From positions 1 to 64,000 of the forward strand of contig JAWVYS010000005.1 in assembly GCA_033722555.1 (NCBI GenBank): a DNA stretch of 64,000 bases, written 5' to 3'. The notes beneath the pieces were generated by a model. The model was not told where the DNA came from and made no database searches. It saw only the letters and a program-made list of their open reading frames with translations. Positions 37,429 through 46,181 of the stretch are shown in pieces. This DNA comes from Brumimicrobium sp033722555. GTDB lineage: Bacteria > Bacteroidota > Bacteroidia > Flavobacteriales_D > Crocinitomicaceae. The position numbers and the translations under genes were made by a program. The number at the start of each line of letters is the position of its first letter. Position 1 is the stretch's first letter.

Positions 37429-37436
37429 TATTTTTG
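37429..37436 (+). promoter_or_regulatory. -7 promoter element (TATTTTTG)
   Basis: TATTTTTG lies 20 bp before the ATG at 37457; a near match TATAATTTG lies about 10 bp earlier. Confidence 0.4.
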
Positions 37437-37456
37437 TTAAATAAAACATTAATTTT

Positions 37457-39316
37457 ATGAAAAAGATTTATTTAAGTTTAGCTTTATCCGGAATTGTTCT
37501 GGGTAGTTCGGCGCAGCAACTTCAGAAAGTAAGCCATTTGAGGGCTGCCGATGTGGAACCAGGAACTGCTGAAGGTTCTTTCAAAGGGGATGTGTATTAT
37601 CAGTTTGAAAAAGCTTCAGGAGACAGTATTTTTTACGAAGATTTTGCTTCAGGAATAACCGGTTGGACCACCGGAGGCGCTCAGGATATATGGGCGTACG
37701 ACACAGATGGGCCAAACGGTCAGTTTTCGACAGGAGCTACTCCTTTACAGTCTACAACAGCCGCGAACGGCTTTATAATTTATGATGCTGATGGGAATCA
37801 GACCCCATCTCCAGCAGGTGGGTTTTTTAATCACGTTGGATTTATTAGCTCTCCTGTAATTGATTTTACAGGTTTTACAAATTTAACACTGGCATTCCAA
37901 CATACATATCGTACTTGCTGTGCACAAGGTTTCTTTCCTAAGGTGCTAATATCTGATGATGGTTTTAGTACTTTCACAGAGCTTAACGCAGGAATTTCTG
38001 GTGCGGCGGTGAATACTCAAACGCCTACCACAATTACGAAACTGGATTTGTCAACTTTTATTGCTGGATCAACTGCTCTAAATAATGTTCAAATACGATT
38101 TCTTTTTGATGGTAGTGCAGGAACGTCTCACTACTTTTGGAGTGTAGATGATATTGCTGTTATTGAGTCGTTAGAGAATGACCTAAAAATAAACAAACGA
38201 TTTTTAGCTTCTGGAACTCAAAAGATTCCTTATCACTATGTACCGACTTCTCAGTTAGTTGACGTTGAATTATCAGGTAAAATTAGCAATATTGGTTTAA
38301 ATACTCAAAACAACGTTCAACTTGAAGTTCTCGTTGATGACGGTACAACTCAGAGTACACTTAATTCTTTAACCGGAACTTCGTTAGCACCTGGCGTAAC
38401 GGATTCTTTGGTTACTTCCACAAACTGGATGCCTTCAGGCGCTGCAGGTACAACTTTTAATATGTTCTTCAGTGCTGTTCAGACTGAAACTGAACAGGAA
38501 GGTTCAGATAATTTAATTACTGAAACCTTTAATATCACTGATAGTGTTTATAGTGTGGATAATGGAATTTTACAAAGTAGTATAAGCAATTTCTCTGGCA
38601 ATGCCAATCAGGCGTTTAAAATTGGAAACCAGATGGAAGTCATGTCAACAGGTGATATTACTTCTGTGTCGGTATACGTTGCCAACAGAGCAGCTTCAGC
38701 AGGACAAGAAATTTTCGCTGAAATCTATGTTTTTGACGGAACAGATTTCGTTTATGCTGCCGATGCTCCTTTCTATGTTTTGACGAATGCTGACTTAGGT
38801 ACCTTTGTAACATTGCCTTTAAGCACAATGTTGCCGGTGGCTGCTGGAGATATAATCTTGGTTATGGCAGGTCATCAGGGATCAGGAGATCCTAACGTTG
38901 CGGATGTTCGTTTTGGTCAAGCTCAAAAAGTTGATCAAGGCATTGTGGTAGGTGCTGCGGCGGATGGAGTATTAGCAAATCTAATAGATCCTAATGCTGT
39001 AATGGTTCGCGTTAACATGCCGGCTGATGCTTCCGTTTCTCAAAACGAATTTGACAACCTTAAAGTAAGCCAGAACTTCCCGAACCCATTCTCAAACCAG
39101 ACTGTTATTCAGTACACTTTGGAGAATGCGAGTGAGGTTAATTACAGCTTGGTTGATCTAACCGGAAAAGTAGTATTGGAAGTGAACGAAGGAAACGTTA
39201 ATGCTGGTGGACATTCTATCAAAATTGACGGGTCTACACTTTCTAACGGTGTATATTACTTCAATATGACTGCCGGAGATACTAAAGTAACTCGCAAACT
39301 GGTAGTTAATAAATAA
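37457..39316 (+). CDS. T9SS type A sorting domain protein, 619 aa
   Basis: A signal peptide (KKIYLSLALSGIVLGSSAQ) is followed by a jelly-roll domain (about 55-235) beginning FYEDFASGITGWTTGG, which resembles MAM/choice-of-anchor-J modules. A middle region (about 240-370) resembles CARDB-type beta modules with LNTQNNVQLEVLVDDG. The end is a clear T9SS tail: SQNFPNPFSNQTVIQYTL at about 540, then GVYYFNMTAGDTKVTRKL. It is exported to the cell surface; I see no catalytic site. A terminator follows. Confidence 0.85.
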   Translation: MKKIYLSLALSGIVLGSSAQQLQKVSHLRAADVEPGTAEGSFKGDVYYQFEKASGDSIFYEDFASGITGWTTGGAQDIWAYDTDGPNGQFSTGATPLQSTTAANGFIIYDADGNQTPSPAGGFFNHVGFISSPVIDFTGFTNLTLAFQHTYRTCCAQGFFPKVLISDDGFSTFTELNAGISGAAVNTQTPTTITKLDLSTFIAGSTALNNVQIRFLFDGSAGTSHYFWSVDDIAVIESLENDLKINKRFLASGTQKIPYHYVPTSQLVDVELSGKISNIGLNTQNNVQLEVLVDDGTTQSTLNSLTGTSLAPGVTDSLVTSTNWMPSGAAGTTFNMFFSAVQTETEQEGSDNLITETFNITDSVYSVDNGILQSSISNFSGNANQAFKIGNQMEVMSTGDITSVSVYVANRAASAGQEIFAEIYVFDGTDFVYAADAPFYVLTNADLGTFVTLPLSTMLPVAAGDIILVMAGHQGSGDPNVADVRFGQAQKVDQGIVVGAAADGVLANLIDPNAVMVRVNMPADASVSQNEFDNLKVSQNFPNPFSNQTVIQYTLENASEVNYSLVDLTGKVVLEVNEGNVNAGGHSIKIDGSTLSNGVYYFNMTAGDTKVTRKLVVNK

Positions 39317-39336
39317 AAATTGCTTTACGCAAATTG

Positions 39337-39363
39337 AAGGGAGGCCTTGGGTCTCCCTTTTTT
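39337..39363 (+). terminator. Rho-independent terminator of the T9SS gene
   Basis: AAGGGAG pairs with CTCCCTT around a GCCTTGGGT loop, followed by a T-run. It separates the T9SS gene from the repeat array downstream. Confidence 0.8.
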
Positions 39364-39425
39364 ATGCTTTAACAAATCTTAAGACTTTATATAAAACAAA
39401 ATGGGTTTTATGCAGTTATAAGGGT

Positions 39426-39489
39426 GTTAGGTTTCATAAGTAGTAGTGTTAGTTAAAAAGGAGAGGACGCCCGTTCTCTCCTTTTTTTT
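39426..39489 (+). ncRNA. Repeat RNA element, copy 1 of 3
   Basis: A 26-nt block identical in all three copies (39426-39451, starting GTTAGGTTTCATAAG and ending TAGTGTTA) is followed by a 13-bp stem (39455-39467 with 39474-39486), loop CGCCCG, and a run of eight T. The structure has the form of a short RNA with an unpaired 5' head and a terminator hairpin. No good TAnnTTTG precedes it; TTATAA lies about 5 bp upstream. Confidence 0.6.
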
Positions 39490-39582
39490 GGGACTTGTTT
39501 TTGTGGCACTGGATTTTTTTAACAATTATTCTGTTTCTGTATGCAACATTTTGAAGATTTCTCGGTTTAGGGATGTATAGTA

Positions 39583-39642
39583 GTTAGGTTTCATAAGTAG
39601 TAGTGTTAGCAAAGGAGAAAACGCCCCTTTTCTCTTTTGTGC
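39583..39642 (+). ncRNA. Repeat RNA element, copy 2 of 3
   Basis: The same 26-nt block (39583-39608) is followed by a 12-bp stem of different sequence (39610-39621 with 39628-39639), loop CGCCCC and a short run of T after a GTGC. The stem differs from copy 1 on both sides so that pairing is kept. GTATAG lies just upstream; no consensus promoter. Confidence 0.6.
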
Positions 39643-39722
39643 TTTTAGGCACCAGTTTTATTCGATCTTTCCGAATTAACTTTTCTTATGAGAAAGAAAT
39701 AAAAAATAGGAATAGTTCTTGA

Positions 39723-39730
39723 TATATTTG
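39723..39730 (+). promoter_or_regulatory. -7 element (TATATTTG) in front of repeat copy 3
   Basis: TATATTTG matches TAnnTTTG and ends 4 bp before the conserved 26-nt block, so a transcript would start at or within a base or two of the block. No clear -33 TTTG is visible. Confidence 0.45.
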
Positions 39731-39734
39731 CATC

Positions 39735-39801
39735 GTTAGGTTTCATAAGTAGTAGTGTTAAGTCAGGGGAGGGAACGCCAGTTTTCTCCCCTGACTGTTT
39801 T
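39735..39801 (+). ncRNA. Repeat RNA element, copy 3 of 3
   Basis: The 26-nt block (39735-39760) is followed by a 15-bp stem (39761-39775 with 39782-39796), loop CGCCAG and T4. This stem is GC-rich and unlike the other two, yet fully paired (two G-U pairs). Its end touches the stop codon of the GT9 gene on the other strand, for which it could also act as a weak terminator. It has the best promoter of the three. Confidence 0.65.
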
Positions 39802-40786
39802 AAGGGACGTAGTTATTAATAGCCTTTTTTATTGCTTCCACATCTTGATCCACCATGCATTTGAAATGTTTTTTTGGACATTTTTGGAATCCGATCTTGG
39901 AACAAGGCCGGCAGGAAAGCCCTTTAACTTCGTGAATCGAATAATTCCCTTTGTTTCCCGGCTTATAAGGATACATGCCGAACTCGGGAACTGTATTCCC
40001 CCATACACTAACAATAGGGGTGTCAAAGGCTGACGCTATGTGCATCAAACCTGTGTCATGTGTTAAAAGAACCTTCGCTTGCCTAACAACGGATGCAGAC
40101 TGATTTAAGTTCAGCTTACCACACATGTTGAAAAAGGTTGTGTTTTCTGCCCTATTAATTATTTCCTCACCAATTTCTTGATCTTCCGCACCACCAAGTA
40201 AAACTACGGGAAGTATCGAACCTGACAATATGGAAGATAATTTTTCGCTCGGAAGTCTCTTGGTCGCGAATTGTGCTCCCAATGCAACTGCAATTATTTT
40301 GTCGGTTTGAAAATTTTCTATCAGGTTTATCTGATCATTTTCAGGGATAAAATAATCCAGGCCTTGCTGATCATTCTTTACCCCGAGGTTTTTGACTGCT
40401 TCAAAATATCTGTCAACAATGTGCACGTCCGGTAGGAGATTCCATTTAAAATTGACGTATGTCCATTTTTCAACATTGAGTTTTGGAAATGAATAACTCT
40501 TTGACTTTAGATGATTTTTGATTTTTGCCGTACGAATATTTTTATGGAGATCAATGACATAGTCAAAGTTTTCATTTTTCAGATTCTCGATCACCTCTTT
40601 ATTCTCCTTACCCCATGTATGAATTTTATCTACGTGCGGATTGGAATTAAACAGAATCGCATACTGATACTTTGTCAGAACATGCAGTTCCACACTGTTT
40701 AGCTGTGTTTTAATTCCACGTAAAACAGGACTCGTAAGCACGATGTCGCCGATGGAACTAAAGCGTATGACAAGAATTTTGGTCAT
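39800..40786 (-). CDS. Glycosyltransferase family 9 (heptosyltransferase-like)
   Basis: A 328-residue GT9 protein starting MTKILVIRFSSIGDIVLTSP, the family signature, with the ADP-sugar site HDTGLMHIASAFDTPIVSVWG near the C-terminus. These enzymes add heptose or related sugars to the LPS core at the inner membrane. I chose the ATG at 40786 rather than the upstream one at 40858 because it starts at the conserved sequence and sits 5 bp from a -7 promoter element. A CxxC (SCRPC) near the C-terminus is common in Bacteroidota members. Confidence 0.9.
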   Translation of the reverse strand: MTKILVIRFSSIGDIVLTSPVLRGIKTQLNSVELHVLTKYQYAILFNSNPHVDKIHTWGKENKEVIENLKNENFDYVIDLHKNIRTAKIKNHLKSKSYSFPKLNVEKWTYVNFKWNLLPDVHIVDRYFEAVKNLGVKNDQQGLDYFIPENDQINLIENFQTDKIIAVALGAQFATKRLPSEKLSSILSGSILPVVLLGGAEDQEIGEEIINRAENTTFFNMCGKLNLNQSASVVRQAKVLLTHDTGLMHIASAFDTPIVSVWGNTVPEFGMYPYKPGNKGNYSIHEVKGLSCRPCSKIGFQKCPKKHFKCMVDQDVEAIKKAINNYVP

Positions 40787-40791
40787 TCCTA

Positions 40792-40799
40792 CAAAATTA
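40792..40799 (-). promoter_or_regulatory. -7 element (TAATTTTG) 5 bp from the GT9 ATG
   Basis: On the minus strand TAATTTTG is followed by TAGGA and the ATG at 40786. This decides the start and predicts a leaderless mRNA. Confidence 0.55.
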
Positions 40800-40868
40800 G
40801 CACAAATCGGCAATTTAATAACCTCACAACGGAGGCAAAAAAGTTCCCGAATTTGCACGAAATATCTG

Positions 40869-40876
40869 TACCTTTG
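40869..40876 (+). promoter_or_regulatory. -7 element (TACCTTTG) 4 bp from the ATG at 40881
   Basis: TACCTTTG is followed by TTCT and ATG. It is divergent from the GT9 promoter, so both genes on this 94-bp gap appear leaderless. Confidence 0.55.
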
Positions 40877-40880
40877 TTCT

Positions 40881-41267
40881 ATGGATTATGCCGTAGAAAT
40901 AAAGTTTAAGGAACTTGTTAAAGAACTGGAAAAAACATTCGGTGGAGGGCTGGATGTTCAGGCGATTCTCTTCCTCATAGGCGTCCAGGAACTTGGCAAA
41001 GGCCACCAGAAATATTCAAAGCGCGAGAAAACAGAATTAATGCATGTAGCAGTATGTACCGTCCTTGAACCGTATGGATTTTATAAAACCGTGGGCAGAG
41101 ACGAGGATAATTGGCCTCATTTCGAATTCATAAAAGAATTACCTCCTTTGGATGAGAGACAACAACAACATCTCATAAAAGAAGCGATACTAGAGTATTT
41201 TACTGCTGAGAAAAATGAATCACCCGATACAATAAAAATTCCATCGGTTTTGCGATACAAAGATTAG
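40881..41267 (+). CDS. Conserved hypothetical soluble protein, 128 aa
   Basis: A 128-residue cytoplasmic protein starting MDYAVEIKFKELVKELEKTF. It has GVQELGKGHQKYSKREKTEL in the first half and a mixed, mostly helical composition. Similar short proteins are common in Bacteroidota, but I know no function. The promoter 4 bp upstream fixes the start at 40881, shorter than the open frame, which extends to 40743. It ends 2 bp before the stop of the convergent fbp gene. Confidence 0.75.
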   Translation: MDYAVEIKFKELVKELEKTFGGGLDVQAILFLIGVQELGKGHQKYSKREKTELMHVAVCTVLEPYGFYKTVGRDEDNWPHFEFIKELPPLDERQQQHLIKEAILEYFTAEKNESPDTIKIPSVLRYKD

Positions 41268-41269
41268 AA

Positions 41270-42286
41270 CTAATGTGCTTCTACTGTTTCCTTTAAGCAA
41301 CTCATAGCTTTTTCCACCATTTTCTTGGAACCCACAAAGTAACCGCATCGCTGATGAAGTTCAACAGGCTCAATATCCAGGATTCTGCGATAACCGTCTG
41401 TAGCCAAACCTCCTGCTTGTTCAGCGATAAACGCAAGCGGATTACACTCATATAAAAGCCTTAATCGCCCCTTCTGATGGTTGCTTGTGGTAGGATAAAT
41501 ATAAATCCCACCCTTTAACAGATTCCGATGAAAATCAGCTACTAAAGAACCAATGTATCTTCCGGAATAAGGCCTTCCTGTTTCCGGGTCATCTTCGCGA
41601 CAGAACTGTACATAATCTTTCAAACCGGGATCACATCTATCGAGGTTCCCTTCATTCATGGAATAGGTTTTTCCCGTTTCGGGCATTTTAATATTCGGAT
41701 GTGAAAGACAGAACTCACCGATCGAAGGATCTAGCGTAAAACCATTAACGCCTTTTCCTGTGGAGTATACAAGCATGGTGGAGGACCCGTAGATTACATA
41801 ACCAGCTGCGACCTGTTCAGAACCTTTTTGCAGAAGATCTTCTTTTGTGCAAAGCGAACCAACCTCAGATTTTCTTCTGTAAATTGAAAATATGGTGCCG
41901 ATAGAAACATTTACGTCAATATTCGAAGAACCATCCAAAGGATCAAATAGAACAACATATTTACCCTTTTTTGACTGTTCATTCTCGAAAGCCACAAAAT
42001 CATCATTCTCTTCAGAAGCTATTCCACAGACTTCACCTCCGTTTTTGAATGCCCGTATAAAAGCTTCATCAGCAATGACATCCAATTTCTGCTGATCTTC
42101 CCCCTGAACATTTTGCTCGCCTTTAGCACCGAGAATATCCACAAGCCCGGCACGATTTACGTCACGGTTCACTATTTTGGAGGCTATGGAAATATCGTTG
42201 AGCAAACTTGTAAGTTCACCAGTGGCAAAAGGAAAATCCTTTTGACGCTGCATGATGAATTCACTAAGGGTGATGATCTGTGACAT
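41270..42286 (-). CDS. fbp: Fructose-1,6-bisphosphatase, class I
   Basis: A 338-residue class I FBPase that removes the C1 phosphate of fructose-1,6-bisphosphate in gluconeogenesis. The metal site is VLFDPLDGSSNIDVN (near residue 115); further conserved blocks are CGIASEEND (about 90), RYIGSLVADFHRNLLKGGIY (about 245) and RLLYECNPLAFIAEQAGG (about 280). Length is normal. The promoter region before 42286 has a near match GATATTTG. Confidence 0.96.
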   Translation of the reverse strand: MSQIITLSEFIMQRQKDFPFATGELTSLLNDISIASKIVNRDVNRAGLVDILGAKGEQNVQGEDQQKLDVIADEAFIRAFKNGGEVCGIASEENDDFVAFENEQSKKGKYVVLFDPLDGSSNIDVNVSIGTIFSIYRRKSEVGSLCTKEDLLQKGSEQVAAGYVIYGSSTMLVYSTGKGVNGFTLDPSIGEFCLSHPNIKMPETGKTYSMNEGNLDRCDPGLKDYVQFCREDDPETGRPYSGRYIGSLVADFHRNLLKGGIYIYPTTSNHQKGRLRLLYECNPLAFIAEQAGGLATDGYRRILDIEPVELHQRCGYFVGSKKMVEKAMSCLKETVEAH

Positions 42287-42421
42287 AATATTGAACTTTT
42301 TGCAAATATCGTGAATTGTTGTTTAATTATTGCATTTAATCGTTCAAGAGTTGTAGGTTATAACATTTCGATAATTGTACTGAGATACTTCACCTTTATG
42401 AAAAATTGATAAATTCGTATC

Positions 42422-43066
42422 ATGCGAGCATTAGAATATTTTCGGTCTTTTTTCGAATCATCACTTCTGGAAGAAATTAAGGAGAATTCAAAAGAGGTTT
42501 CTGTCAGGGCAGGAGACGTTATTCTTGACTATGGCGAAATTGTTAGGAATATTCCATTGATCGCTTCGGGAGTGGTGAAAGTTTTGCGCAGAGATGAAGA
42601 GGGTAATGAGCTATTACTTTATTATGTCAATGCAAAGGAGAGTTGTGCAATGACCTTTACCTGCTGTATGGAACAAATGCCCAGTGAAATCAGAGCTATA
42701 GCAGAAGAGGATGTTGAGCTACTATCCATTCCTACGGCGTGCATGGATCAGTGGTTAATGAAATATCCTTCATGGAAGAGATTTGTCATGCGCACGATCA
42801 AAAACCGTTTCAATGAACTTCTTCATACCATTGATGAAATAGCTTTCCATAAACTGGATGAGAGGCTGAAAAATTATTTGCTGCAAAGGGCGAAAATTAC
42901 AGGTTCAAAATTACTAAACGTCTCCCATGAGGAAATAGCAAGTGATATGGCAACTTCACGTGTGGTTATTTCACGGCTACTGAAAAAACTTGAAAACGAT
43001 AAGCGCTTATTGTTGTATAGAAACCAGATTAAGCTATTGAGCAATTTCGAAGACGAAACGCAGTAG
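42422..43066 (+). CDS. Crp/Fnr family transcriptional regulator
   Basis: A 214-residue protein with an N-terminal cyclic-nucleotide-binding-like barrel (about 20-125) and a C-terminal winged HTH (about 145-210) containing SHEEIASDMATSRVVISRLL. A cluster CAMTFTCCMEQMPSE (about 72-86) carries three Cys; it is a familiar sequence in Bacteroidota Crp-like proteins and may sense redox or a ligand. No standard cAMP-binding signature is visible. It is divergent from fbp, 135 bp apart; the target is unknown. Confidence 0.88.
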   Translation: MRALEYFRSFFESSLLEEIKENSKEVSVRAGDVILDYGEIVRNIPLIASGVVKVLRRDEEGNELLLYYVNAKESCAMTFTCCMEQMPSEIRAIAEEDVELLSIPTACMDQWLMKYPSWKRFVMRTIKNRFNELLHTIDEIAFHKLDERLKNYLLQRAKITGSKLLNVSHEEIASDMATSRVVISRLLKKLENDKRLLLYRNQIKLLSNFEDETQ

Positions 43067-43109
43067 CACAATATTATTTATCCCTATTGAAAGCAGGCTT
43101 CAGGATCAT

Positions 43110-46100
43110 TTACCACACCCTGTAATCCATTTCTTTATTATGCATGCGGGACGTAGGGACCTGATTACCGTTTGATAACTTTTTTACTTCTTCGATGACA
43201 TACTCCTGAAGTTCTGATACTGTTATGGTTTTATCGTTGTTTAAATCAGCTTTTCGGCTTTTTAAAGCATGGATAAGACTATATGTAAAAAGTCCATTTT
43301 CATATTTAGAACTTTCAAATGCCAGCTCAGTCCCTCCCGAACTTGAAATTACTGTGGCGCCCGTTCCTCTGCGCAGGTCGAGGAAAACTTGCTTCATCAA
43401 ATAATTAATATTCTTGAATCCCAGTGGATCATCTTTGAAACTTATACCGGCTCCTACGTTTCTAAATCTCCATTCTTCCGTAGAATCAATAGTGATATGT
43501 TCGTTTTTCTCAACCTCCTCCTTATCGATTTCTCCTGAATGACAGGTGTCCAGGATCAATAATTTCTTCAGAGCTTTGATGCCATCAATAAGTTCTTCAA
43601 TTTTTTTATAAGGAATCCCTCGTTTCGAAGGATCATCAAAGTCGATGTCGTGGCTGGCAAAATAATAATCGAAATTTTCATCCAATATCCCGTGTCCTGC
43701 AACAAAAATCAAAACAAAATCATCAACGTCGGCCTGAGCGAGAAATTCGGTTAATTCTTCCAGGTTTTCAAGATTTACTTCTTTGTCTGTAAGGGATTTG
43801 GTATAAACTGAACCGAAAAAATCACTTTCATTGAAGAGTTTTTCCATATCTGCTGCATCTTTAGCTGCGTAAGCAAGATTGAATCGTTTATCGGCATACT
43901 TGCTTACTCCGATAGTAACCACATAAGCATTCGGTTTTTTCTTTCCTTCTTTACAATAAACGTTTATAACTTCTTTGAAGCTCTCAGCTCCGGACTGATT
44001 GAGGGTGCTCACTTCGATTTTATTGTCCCCGTAACTCAAATTCAACGGAACCGTTACGGTAAGTTCTGCTGTATCCAGAGACCTTATATTATGACCCAAT
44101 GAACCCAGAACTGCTACTTCATTTATCCAGACCTTATAACTTTCCAGCTTGTGTTTCGAGTCACTGAGACTTAGTTCAAGTTCAAGCTTTTTACTCGCTG
44201 TTTCACCGGGTATTTTTTCTTTGTTCAGGATTTGTACTTCAGGTAAATGGAAATCACTCGATAAAGCCTTCTCTGTGAGATTTAGTTTTTTAAGGCGCTT
44301 TTCATACGCACGTTCGTAAGCGGTGATGAGATCTTTGTTCATATATCCGAGTTTTTCGAGAACAAGGTCGGGTCGGTTGTATTTAAGGTCAAATTGATCA
44401 GGATAGAAAAATTGCCCTTGATAACGAAAACCGATTTCATCGATAGCGCCCTTGGAGATGAGGTAATAATTGTCGGCAGTGATAATTACGACCTCATTGT
44501 TTTGAAAAGGAATAATAGAGGCGATTAGTTCCTTTTTCGAAAAATCCCAAAGTTTCACTGTACCGTCATCACTGGAACTGATGAAAACGTTTTTGGAGGG
44601 GTGAAAACTGATATCCGTAACCCGATCCGAATGCCCGGTAAAAGAAGCCTCTACGGTGTAAGTCTCGGCATTCAGAAAAACAATTCGATGTTCATGATCA
44701 CTTAAAATGATCAGGTTTCTATCGAAAAAAAGTGAATGCGCATTTATTTCAGAAACCTGCAGGTACTTTTTCTGATCAATTTTGTAAATGAACTGCCCGC
44801 GTTCACGGCTGCTAAGCCAGAGTGTATTTGGGTTGAGAACTCTAAAGTCATTCAACATAAAAGGTAGAGAGTCTTTACGAAAGAAATAATCTCCGTTCTC
44901 CTTTCTCCAAAAATAAAGTGTTCCTGAGTTTTCGAGTAAGCTTACGAACTGGTCTTTTTCGGTAAATCGGGCATCTTTCCAATTGCGATTATCTTCATAA
45001 GCATACAAATGCTTTACTTCTTGTCTTTCAGGATAGGCCAGTGTAATGTTAGGGATATCTGTTTTACCTGTTAGCAGAACAGCTTTATTATCCAGGGAAA
45101 TATCGCAGGTCAAAACTTCGCCAATGGGTTCCTGATATAATCCGAACAGATTTTGTAGCAAAAGGCCTTTCGACCTTGTGAGCTCATGCTCTCTGAATTT
45201 AACCGTTTCCGCTGCTGAAAATGAACTCAGATCTTTCTTTATTTCGAGGGAATTATTTGAATTAGAAACGTAATAAGCCTGATCTCCTTTAAAACTGGAC
45301 TTCTTTATGTTATTGATAGATTGAGGATAATTCGTTACGCGCGTGTTCGGGAAAAGAGCATTGAAATCTACAGAATATAAATTTCCAAGTTCGTCGCCTA
45401 TATGAATTTCATTTCCATTGTGACTGAAAACAGCAGTATTCTTTCTGAATATGTTTGAATACAACCTGAATTTAACCCGGTAATTCTTAGCGTCCCAGAT
45501 AATTATGCTGCGGTCTTTGCCGGCGGTAGCAAAGAATTTACCGTCCGGAGAAAAACGAACATCCCTGGCGGGGGAATTATGTTCCTGCATAATCACAATT
45601 TTCTTACCTCTTTGGTAAGTATAGCAGTATATTGCATTGTTTTCTGCAACTCCTACGATGAGATCATTTTCTTTGGAAACATCGAAGGCATAAAAAGAGG
45701 CATTTGTGTAGGTTACCGAAATCCAGTATCTGGCAAAAAACCTGTCCTTTTTTTCTTTCTTGATCGCACCTTTTTTAATGAAGGTTTTATGCAATCCGTC
45801 AGGGTCATTAAAAGTGTCCTTTTTACGGAACAGGGTGTCGCCGTCAAAGGGCCTTGTTTCAAGTGCGTCTGAACTGATCTCAAATAAATAGGTGCTCTTC
45901 TTGCTTTGGATTTTTACTTTTTCATCATTTTCGATGAATTTAATACCGATTATTTCATCGCTTTCGGGAAGTTTAAATCGCGTAAGTGCTTTTCTGAAAT
46001 TGAGGTCCCAGATTATACCTTCATTGTTAAGGCTCCAGCTGATAATGTAATTACCATTTTCCGAAAATTCGATCCTGTCAATGGCAGAAGAATGGCCTTT

Positions 46101-46181
46101 TTGTGGTGCCAATTCTACCTGTTGAGCAACGGAACTCATCGAAAGAAGGAAGGTCAGAAACTGAAACAGGTATTTATTCAT
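43110..46181 (-). CDS. Exported WD40 propeller-caspase fusion protein, 1023 aa
   Basis: A signal peptide (MNKYLFQFLTFLLSMSSVAQ) precedes WD40-type repeats ending IIWD/KLWD (for example HSDRVTDISFHPSKNVFISS), and a C-terminal peptidase C14 (caspase/metacaspase) domain from about 765. The catalytic dyad is intact: H830 in VAGHGI and C880 in LDTCHSG. It should be periplasmic or at the surface, not cytoplasmic. The ATG at 46181 gives a clean signal and overlaps the upstream gene's stop by 8 bp, so translation is probably coupled. It is the last gene of a three-gene operon. Confidence 0.88.
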   Translation of the reverse strand: MNKYLFQFLTFLLSMSSVAQQVELAPQKGHSSAIDRIEFSENGNYIISWSLNNEGIIWDLNFRKALTRFKLPESDEIIGIKFIENDEKVKIQSKKSTYLFEISSDALETRPFDGDTLFRKKDTFNDPDGLHKTFIKKGAIKKEKKDRFFARYWISVTYTNASFYAFDVSKENDLIVGVAENNAIYCYTYQRGKKIVIMQEHNSPARDVRFSPDGKFFATAGKDRSIIIWDAKNYRVKFRLYSNIFRKNTAVFSHNGNEIHIGDELGNLYSVDFNALFPNTRVTNYPQSINNIKKSSFKGDQAYYVSNSNNSLEIKKDLSSFSAAETVKFREHELTRSKGLLLQNLFGLYQEPIGEVLTCDISLDNKAVLLTGKTDIPNITLAYPERQEVKHLYAYEDNRNWKDARFTEKDQFVSLLENSGTLYFWRKENGDYFFRKDSLPFMLNDFRVLNPNTLWLSSRERGQFIYKIDQKKYLQVSEINAHSLFFDRNLIILSDHEHRIVFLNAETYTVEASFTGHSDRVTDISFHPSKNVFISSSDDGTVKLWDFSKKELIASIIPFQNNEVVIITADNYYLISKGAIDEIGFRYQGQFFYPDQFDLKYNRPDLVLEKLGYMNKDLITAYERAYEKRLKKLNLTEKALSSDFHLPEVQILNKEKIPGETASKKLELELSLSDSKHKLESYKVWINEVAVLGSLGHNIRSLDTAELTVTVPLNLSYGDNKIEVSTLNQSGAESFKEVINVYCKEGKKKPNAYVVTIGVSKYADKRFNLAYAAKDAADMEKLFNESDFFGSVYTKSLTDKEVNLENLEELTEFLAQADVDDFVLIFVAGHGILDENFDYYFASHDIDFDDPSKRGIPYKKIEELIDGIKALKKLLILDTCHSGEIDKEEVEKNEHITIDSTEEWRFRNVGAGISFKDDPLGFKNINYLMKQVFLDLRRGTGATVISSSGGTELAFESSKYENGLFTYSLIHALKSRKADLNNDKTITVSELQEYVIEEVKKLSNGNQVPTSRMHNKEMDYRVW

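Larger units (their letters stand above)
37134..37456. other. 323-bp AT-rich divergent intergenic region
   Basis: No ORF or RNA gene was found. It holds a promoter and an inverted repeat for the plus-strand gene, and a 12-bp direct repeat TTAAGACAAGAA at 37255-37266 and 37387-37398. No clear promoter was found for the S9 peptidase. Confidence 0.6.

Noticed and set aside
39426..39801. GTTAGGT at the start of each repeat resembles the integron attC core GTTRRRY.
   Set aside because: No matching RYYYAAC partner, no gene cassettes between copies, no integrase in the window, and the hairpins carry terminator-type T-runs.
43110..46181. WD40-caspase considered as part of an antiphage defence system.
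   Set aside because: The signal peptide and coupling to barrel-like outer-membrane genes argue for an envelope role; no other defence gene is nearby.
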